NCBI GenBank assembly: GCA_021816865.1
Contig: JAKAWX010000002.1
Location: 200,110 to 264,109 of the forward strand
Reading direction: 5' to 3'
Length of the DNA: 64,000 nt
From: Thermoplasmata archaeon
Lineage (GTDB): Archaea > Thermoplasmatota > Thermoplasmata > Lutacidiplasmatales > UBA184
A program made the position numbers and the translations under genes. Below the pieces are notes generated by a model that saw only the letters and a program-made list of their open reading frames with translations, was not told the origin of the DNA and ran no database searches. Shown one piece after another: positions 59,388 to 64,000 of the stretch. Numbering within the stretch: position 1 is the stretch's first letter; the number at the start of each line of letters is the position of its first letter.

Positions 59388-61478
59388 ATGGAGTCCTCGC
59401 GGATCATACGTCATCCCGTCCTCGACGTCCCGAGCGTCCCCGCCAGCGTGGAATTCTCCTTCGACGGTCGGCCGCTCACGGCGCGCCCGTCCGAGACCTA
59501 CGCGGCCGCATTGATCGCGAACGGGGTCAGTGTCTTCGGTCACCATGCCCGCGACGGGGCTCCCCAGGGGATCTTCTGCGCCAACGGCCAGTGCGCCCAG
59601 TGCCTGGTCGTCGAGGACGGCCGCCCGGTCAAAGCGTGCGTCACTCGGGTGCGGCCGGGGGGCCGCGTTCGGTCCCTCGACGGCGCCCCCGAGCTGGAGC
59701 CCGACGACGTCCCGCTCCGCGCGGTCCCGTTCCTTCGGACCGTCGACACCGACGTGCTGGTCGTCGGGGGCGGACCCGCCGGCCTCTCCGCCGCCGCGGA
59801 GCTCGCCGTGCGCGGGCTCCGCGTCATTCTCTGCGACGACAAGTCGGAGCTCGGCGGGAAGCTCACGCTGCAGACGCACAACTTCTTCGGCTCGGTGGCG
59901 GACTGCTACGCCGGGCAGCGGGGAAACGACATCGGCCATCGCCTCGAAGCCGAGGTACGCGCGCTGCCGAACGTCGACGTCTGGACCGACTCGCCTGCGG
60001 TCGGCGTGTTCGACGGCGGCGGGGTCGGCGTCGTGCGACAAGGACGGTTCGTCGAGGTCCGGCCGAAGCGTCTGCTCGTGGCGACGGGAGCGAGGGAGAG
60101 GGCGCTCGCGTTCCCCGGTGCCGACCTCCCCGGGGTCTTCGGCGGGGGCGCGTTCCAGACCCTCGTGAACCGGGACCTCGTCCGACCGTCGAAGCGGCTG
60201 CTCGTGGTCGGCGGTGGGAATGTCGGGCTGATCGTCGCCTACCAAGCGCTCCAGGCCGGGATCGACGTTGTCGCGTTGGTCGAGGCGATGCCCGAATGCG
60301 GGGGGTACAAAGTCCACCGGGACAAGATCGCCCGGCTCGGGGTGCCGGTCTACACCTCGCATACGGTCGTTCGAGCCGAGGGGAAGGGCCGTGTCGAGCG
60401 CGTGGTCGTCGCCCAAGTCGGGGCGGGCTTTGTCCCGATCCCCGGAACCGAGATCTCCTTCGCGGTCGATACCGTCCTCATCGCCGTGGGGCTCTCACCC
60501 GTGGACGAACTCTACGGGGAAGCCCGGCGGCTCGGCCTACCGGTCTTCTCGGCCGGGGACGCGCACGAGATCGCCGAGGCGTCGGCCGCGATGTTCTCCG
60601 GCCGGATCGTCGCCCGGAAGATCCTCGCCGACCTTGGGATGCCGGCCGAGGTACCGCCCGAATGGCTCGAGCGCAGCCGCGAACTCTCCGCTCGCCCGGG
60701 TCCGGTGCTCGGCCCGTATCCGGTTCCGGAGGACGTCCGGGTCTACCCCGTGATCCGCTGCGCGCAGGAGATCCCGTGCAATCCGTGCACGGAGGTCTGC
60801 CCGAAGGAGAGCATCACGATCCCCGAAAGGACCCTCCTGGGTCGACCGAAGCTCGTCGGGGAGTGCGTCGGGTGCCTGAAATGCCTCGCCGTCTGCCCGG
60901 GCCTCGCGATCACGCTCGTGGACCGGCGTATCGACCCCTCCGGCCGGTCGGCGAAGGTCACGGTCCCCTGGGAGATGCCGGACGGCCTGGTCGAGGCGGG
61001 AACGACCGTTGCCACCACCGGGGCGGAGGGAGGGCCGGTCGGGACGGCCCGCGTGATCCGCGTCCTATCGGGCAAGGCGCTCAACCGTCGAAAGATGGTC
61101 GTCCTCGATGTACCGGCCGACGAGGCCGACCGCGTCGCCGGGATCCGGGTTCGCGAGACCGAGCGCCCGAAACGGCCGGCGAACGTCCTCCCGGTCCGCG
61201 ATGCGGAGGTCGTCCTGTGCCGATGCGAGCGGGTCACGAAGGCGATGGTCGAGGACTACGTGCGGGCGACCGGCACGCGGGACATGAACGCGCTCAAGGC
61301 CGCGCTGCGTACGGGCATGGGGCCGTGCGGCGGGAAGACGTGCGGGGAGCTCGTCCTGCGCGTCTTCCGCGAGCTCGGCATCGAGGGGGCCGCGGTGACG
61401 ACGGCGACACGTCGTCCGTTCCTCCAGGAGGTCCCGATCCGGGCGTTCTTGACGGAGGAGCCACATGACGCATCCTGA
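59388..61478 (+). CDS. Multi-domain amine/proline dehydrogenase alpha-type flavoprotein
   Basis: 696 residues from ATG 59388; ATG 59349 is in frame but 59388 fits the family N-terminus (R-I-I-R-H-P-V-L) and a TTAAT box before it. Four modules: a [2Fe-2S] domain (C64, C69, C72, C84), an FAD/NAD(P) domain (V-V-G-G-G-P-A-G-L at about 125; V-V-G-G-G-N-V-G at about 270), a two-cluster ferredoxin (C458, C464, C467, C471; C493, C496, C499, C503), and a BFD-like [2Fe-2S] domain (C-R-C-E-R-V, G-P-C-G-G-K-T-C). In Thermococcales L-proline dehydrogenase complexes these parts are on separate subunits. It overlaps the beta-type gene by 14 nt. Proline as substrate is inferred from the P5CDH next door. Confidence 0.85.
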   Translation: MESSRIIRHPVLDVPSVPASVEFSFDGRPLTARPSETYAAALIANGVSVFGHHARDGAPQGIFCANGQCAQCLVVEDGRPVKACVTRVRPGGRVRSLDGAPELEPDDVPLRAVPFLRTVDTDVLVVGGGPAGLSAAAELAVRGLRVILCDDKSELGGKLTLQTHNFFGSVADCYAGQRGNDIGHRLEAEVRALPNVDVWTDSPAVGVFDGGGVGVVRQGRFVEVRPKRLLVATGARERALAFPGADLPGVFGGGAFQTLVNRDLVRPSKRLLVVGGGNVGLIVAYQALQAGIDVVALVEAMPECGGYKVHRDKIARLGVPVYTSHTVVRAEGKGRVERVVVAQVGAGFVPIPGTEISFAVDTVLIAVGLSPVDELYGEARRLGLPVFSAGDAHEIAEASAAMFSGRIVARKILADLGMPAEVPPEWLERSRELSARPGPVLGPYPVPEDVRVYPVIRCAQEIPCNPCTEVCPKESITIPERTLLGRPKLVGECVGCLKCLAVCPGLAITLVDRRIDPSGRSAKVTVPWEMPDGLVEAGTTVATTGAEGGPVGTARVIRVLSGKALNRRKMVVLDVPADEADRVAGIRVRETERPKRPANVLPVRDAEVVLCRCERVTKAMVEDYVRATGTRDMNALKAALRTGMGPCGGKTCGELVLRVFRELGIEGAAVTTATRRPFLQEVPIRAFLTEEPHDAS

Positions 61479-62634
61479 GTTCGACGCGATCGTGATCGGC
61501 GCGGGGTCGGTGGGCAATCCCACGGCCTACTTCCTCGCCCGCGAGGGATTGCGGGTCCTCGTCCTCGACGAGCTCCCCTCGTCCGGCCAGGGTCAGAACA
61601 AGGCCGCCATCGGCGGGGTACGCGCGACCCACTCCGACCCGGCCAAGATACGGCTCGGCCAGCAAAGCCTCGAGATCTTCTCCACGTGGGCGACGACGAC
61701 GGGCACCGACATCGGATGGAAGAAGGGGGGATACCTCTTTCCCGCGTACGACGAGGCCGTGGAGGGAGAGCTCGAGCAGCTCCTGCCGACCCAGAAGCGG
61801 TTCGGGCTGACCATCGACTGGTGCGACGCGGAGACCGTCCGCCGCCTCGTCCCCGGAATCACCCGCATCGGCCTACGGGGGGGAACGTACTCCCCCGACG
61901 ACGGGCAGGTGAGCCCGCTCCGGGCTTCGGAGGCGTTCACGAACGCAGCGGTCCGTCACGGCGCGGTCTACCGGTACCGCGAGTCGGTGACGTCGCTGCG
62001 GATGGACGACCACGCCGTGACCGGCGTGGGAACCGACCGGGACGTCTATCGTGCCCCGGTCGTCATCGACGCGGCCGGTGCCCACGGTTCCCGCATCGCG
62101 CGAATGGCCGGTCTCGATGTCCCGGTGCTACCCGAGAGCCACGAGGCCGGGATCTCGGCGCCGGTCCGGCCCTTTCTCGACCCGCTCGTGGTCGACCTGC
62201 GGCCCGGGCCCGAGGGGACGACCTCGAACTTCTACTTCGGACAGGACGCCGACGGCCAGATCATCTTCTGCTACACTCCGAAGCAACCATTCCCCGGCGA
62301 GAACCGGACCTCGACGTTCGAGTTCATGCCGACGGTGGCCGCCCGGCTTGTGGAGCTCGTGCCCCGGCTCAAGAATCTCACGATCCGTCGGGTCTGGCGG
62401 GGCCTCTACCCGATGACCCCGGACGGACGCCCGATCGTCGGTCCGGCCCCGGGCGTGAAGGGGCTTCTTCTCGGGCTCGGGATGTGCGGCCAGGGACTCA
62501 TGCTGGGGCCGGGCGTGGGGCGCAATCTCGCGTCCCTCGTCCTGCGAGGTCGACCATCAATCGACCCGGACGTTTTCGCGCTCCTGAGTCCCTCGCGCGA
62601 CCTTCGCACCGACCGGAAGGAGTCGCTGAAGTGA
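61465..62634 (+). CDS. FAD-dependent amine oxidase, proline/sarcosine dehydrogenase beta type
   Basis: 389 residues of the DAO family. FAD is bound by V-I-G-A-G-S-V-G-N-P near the N-terminus; other family blocks are A-A-I-G-G-V-R, V-I-D-A-A-G-A-H and the C-terminal P-M-T-P-D-G-R-P-I-V-G with G-L-G-M-C-G-Q-G. This subunit should oxidise the amino acid and pass electrons to the multi-cluster alpha-type protein encoded just before it. Sarcosine or a related amine remains possible, but the divergent P5C dehydrogenase favours L-proline. Confidence 0.86.
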   Translation: MTHPEFDAIVIGAGSVGNPTAYFLAREGLRVLVLDELPSSGQGQNKAAIGGVRATHSDPAKIRLGQQSLEIFSTWATTTGTDIGWKKGGYLFPAYDEAVEGELEQLLPTQKRFGLTIDWCDAETVRRLVPGITRIGLRGGTYSPDDGQVSPLRASEAFTNAAVRHGAVYRYRESVTSLRMDDHAVTGVGTDRDVYRAPVVIDAAGAHGSRIARMAGLDVPVLPESHEAGISAPVRPFLDPLVVDLRPGPEGTTSNFYFGQDADGQIIFCYTPKQPFPGENRTSTFEFMPTVAARLVELVPRLKNLTIRRVWRGLYPMTPDGRPIVGPAPGVKGLLLGLGMCGQGLMLGPGVGRNLASLVLRGRPSIDPDVFALLSPSRDLRTDRKESLK

Positions 62635-62651
62635 GGGGGGCGCCTTTGGCC

Positions 62652-63287
62652 CTACCGGTCGTCCCGGACGGGGGGAGGAACGTACGGGTGCTGAGAGAAG
62701 GGGATTGGTGGCTGGCGTCGTCGTCGACGACGAGCGAAGAGAAGGATGAGAAGCGTGCTCGCGACGGCCGCCCCGATGCCGACGAGCCCGGCAAAAAGGT
62801 AAGTGGGGCCCGAGACCACGGCACCCGAGCCGGGGTTCTGGGTCGAGTTCACGAACAGCGTGGTCGCGTTGGCCCGGCTCTGTCCGGTGCTGTCCGTGAC
62901 CGTAACGCCGGGCCTATAGGCCCCGACGGTCGTGGGCGTGCAGTCGAGGCTCGAGAGGTTCTGGGTCGCGCAACCCGGGGGGAGCGGCGCCCAGACGAAG
63001 CTGTACCACGGCGTCCCGTCCGCAAGGAGCGCGGTCAGGACCGTGGTGTTGCCGAGCGTAAGGGTCGACGGACTCGCCACGACCTCGACCCGAAGGGGAG
63101 CCACGGTGGGGGCGGACGCCGCGGGCTCGACACCGGCGCCCGCGGGGGGGACCGACGCCCGTAAGCCGCCGGTGAGCAGCGTCGCCAGGATCGTCAACGA
63201 CACCCCGAGGACCGTGGCGGGGAGCAGGGCGCGTCGTCGCGTCGCCCGTGATCGGAGACGAGGCGGGGAGGAAACCCTGGCCGTCAA
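62652..63287 (-). CDS. Secreted membrane-anchored protein with one Ig/PKD-like domain
   Basis: 211 residues. There is an Arg-rich N-terminus, an anchor helix (about 22-42), a beta domain (about 65-150) with W-Y-S-F-V-W-A-P-L-P-P-G-C and a second Cys 13 residues later (possible disulfide), then a C-terminal helix (about 162-185) and an R-rich/Pro tail. The domain resembles the last beta domain of the DUF2341 protein at 42.4 kb (both have L-P-P-G-C). The TTG at 63287 is the only start near the promoter, which is unusual. It is convergent with the proline genes. Confidence 0.65.
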   Translation of the reverse strand: MTARVSSPPRLRSRATRRRALLPATVLGVSLTILATLLTGGLRASVPPAGAGVEPAASAPTVAPLRVEVVASPSTLTLGNTTVLTALLADGTPWYSFVWAPLPPGCATQNLSSLDCTPTTVGAYRPGVTVTDSTGQSRANATTLFVNSTQNPGSGAVVSGPTYLFAGLVGIGAAVASTLLILLFARRRRRRQPPIPFSQHPYVPPPVRDDR

Positions 63288-63320
63288 TCGGGGGCCTCAA
63301 TGGAGAGAACGCTGCCTCAC

Positions 63321-63328
63321 CGTATATG
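63321..63328 (-). promoter_or_regulatory. TATA-like box of the small secreted-protein gene
   Basis: CATATACG on the minus strand, about 38 nt before the TTG at 63287, leaving a leader of about 10 nt. Confidence 0.5.
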
Positions 63329-63594
63329 AATCTGACGCGGGCGGTCCTCCTTCCCTCGGGACGAGCGACCCGCCGAGGATGCGGGCGCGCCCGGTTCCGG
63401 TGCGCGGCCCTCGCGGGTCCGGCTCCACCTCCTCCTCGCGTCCGCGGGGCGAGGATCGCGGGGGTGGTGGCGCGCGTGCTCGCGCCCGTCCGCCGGCCCG
63501 TTCGAAGCCCGGCCACTGGAGCCGGCCCAACGTCCCGATCCTCGATCCCCGTTCCGCGGTCGGCTCCGCGGGTCCATCGGCTCGGGGCCCTTCA

Positions 63595-63602
63595 GCATAT
63601 CT
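63595..63602 (+). promoter_or_regulatory. TATA-like box of the PEP mutase family gene
   Basis: GCATATCT centred about 31 nt before the ATG at 63630, a leaderless arrangement. Confidence 0.5.
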
Positions 63603-63629
63603 ACGTCCGGAGCGAATAGGATTCGCGAC

Positions 63630-64000
63630 ATGCCGGTTCAGGTCGAGAGGGCCGAGAGGTTTCGCGCGCTCCACGGTCGCCGTCGACTGTTCGTCCTGCC
63701 GAACGCCTGGGACGTACCGAGCGCCCGGACGTTCGAGGACGCGGGGTTCCCCGCGGTCGCGACCTCGAGCGCGGGGCTGATGGTGTCGTTTGGATACCCC
63801 GACGGACAGACGATGCCCCGGCGGGAGCTGGTCGCCGCCGTACGACGGATCGCGGACCGCCTTTCCGTCCCGCTCAGCGCGGACGTCGTCGCCGGGTTCG
63901 GAAGGAGCCCCGGCGAGGTCGCCCGCACGGTCCGCTCCGTCCTCGGCGCCGGAGCCGTCGGCGTCAATCTCGAGGATCTCGAACCTTCGCGCGGTCGGCT
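63630..64000 (+). CDS. Isocitrate lyase/PEP mutase family protein, 3' truncated by window
   Basis: The first 123 residues are present. L-F-V-L-P-N-A-W-D-V-P-S-A-R, A-V-A-T-S-S-A-G-L and the metal-binding S-A-D-V-V-A-G-F-G, then G-V-N-L-E-D, are diagnostic of the PEP mutase/isocitrate lyase barrel. The subgroup (2-methylisocitrate lyase-like or oxaloacetate decarboxylase-like) cannot be fixed without the rest. The gene runs off the window end. Confidence 0.88.
   Translation, partial: MPVQVERAERFRALHGRRRLFVLPNAWDVPSARTFEDAGFPAVATSSAGLMVSFGYPDGQTMPRRELVAAVRRIADRLSVPLSADVVAGFGRSPGEVARTVRSVLGAGAVGVNLEDLEPSRGR

Larger units (their letters stand above)
63288..63629. other. Divergent intergenic region, secreted protein and PEP mutase family gene
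   Basis: 342 bp. It holds the two TATA-like boxes listed separately. The centre is very GC-rich with short Arg/Pro-rich frames and no supportable gene or RNA. Confidence 0.5.

Noticed and set aside
1..64000. tRNA/rRNA genes, CRISPR arrays, insertion sequences, prophage
   Set aside because: Looked for GGTTCGAATCC-type T-arms, regular repeats and transposase or integrase motifs; none found by eye, though a covariance-model scan would be decisive for RNAs.

Overview
The window is a GC-rich (roughly two-thirds G+C, by eye) piece of an archaeal chromosome. Archaeal traits seen directly are TATA-like boxes 25-31 nt upstream of many start codons (so mostly leaderless genes), frequent ATGA/GTGA stop-start overlaps, many small zinc-ribbon and winged-helix proteins, a thermopsin-type surface protein, and many secreted proteins with one N-terminal and one C-terminal membrane helix. 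High GC, thermopsin, a membrane-anchored blue copper protein, form I CO dehydrogenase and proline catabolism together suggest a terrestrial member of the Thermoplasmatota. That placement is inference; no rRNA or other marker gene is present.

Layout. 0-9 kb: housekeeping and hypothetical genes (cyclophilin, a frameshifted RNase HI, an M2 peptidase, an AlkD-like protein, an ABC exporter). 9-24 kb: an aerobic CO dehydrogenase region. coxM-coxS-coxL (form I, active-site loop AYRCSFR) is divergent from moaA-coxD-coxE. Around it lie a MocA/XdhC/YHS triple fusion, a second XdhC and a CoxG-like protein, so structural, cofactor-making and maturation functions are together. 24-44 kb: a cell-surface region. 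It has a GT-C glycosyltransferase, a six-gene operon (secreted protein, 75-residue charged protein, cupredoxin, GT2-nucleotidyltransferase fusion, two methyltransferases), a giant thermopsin/beta-helix protein, a BcsA-like glycosyltransferase and a DUF2341/PKD protein. 44-57 kb: redox and repair genes (two GltD-like flavoproteins, flavodoxin, MsrB, an old-yellow-enzyme family member, an MFS transporter) and assorted small genes. 57-63 kb: proline catabolism, with P5C dehydrogenase divergent from a two-gene flavin proline-dehydrogenase-like operon. The window ends inside a PEP mutase/isocitrate lyase family gene.

The most unusual feature is a three-gene cassette present twice (31.1-33.0 kb and 38.6-40.5 kb): a 3-TM small protein, a double winged-helix regulator, and a ~330-residue secreted membrane-anchored protein. 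Each copy is divergent from a large surface-related gene. The promoters of both secreted-protein genes and of the BcsA-like gene carry a shared direct-repeat element (two GSRCCAA units exactly 21 bp apart) at a fixed distance from the start codon. The thermopsin gene has a weaker version at the same distance. This looks like a local regulon controlling the cell surface, and I do not recognise it as a described system.
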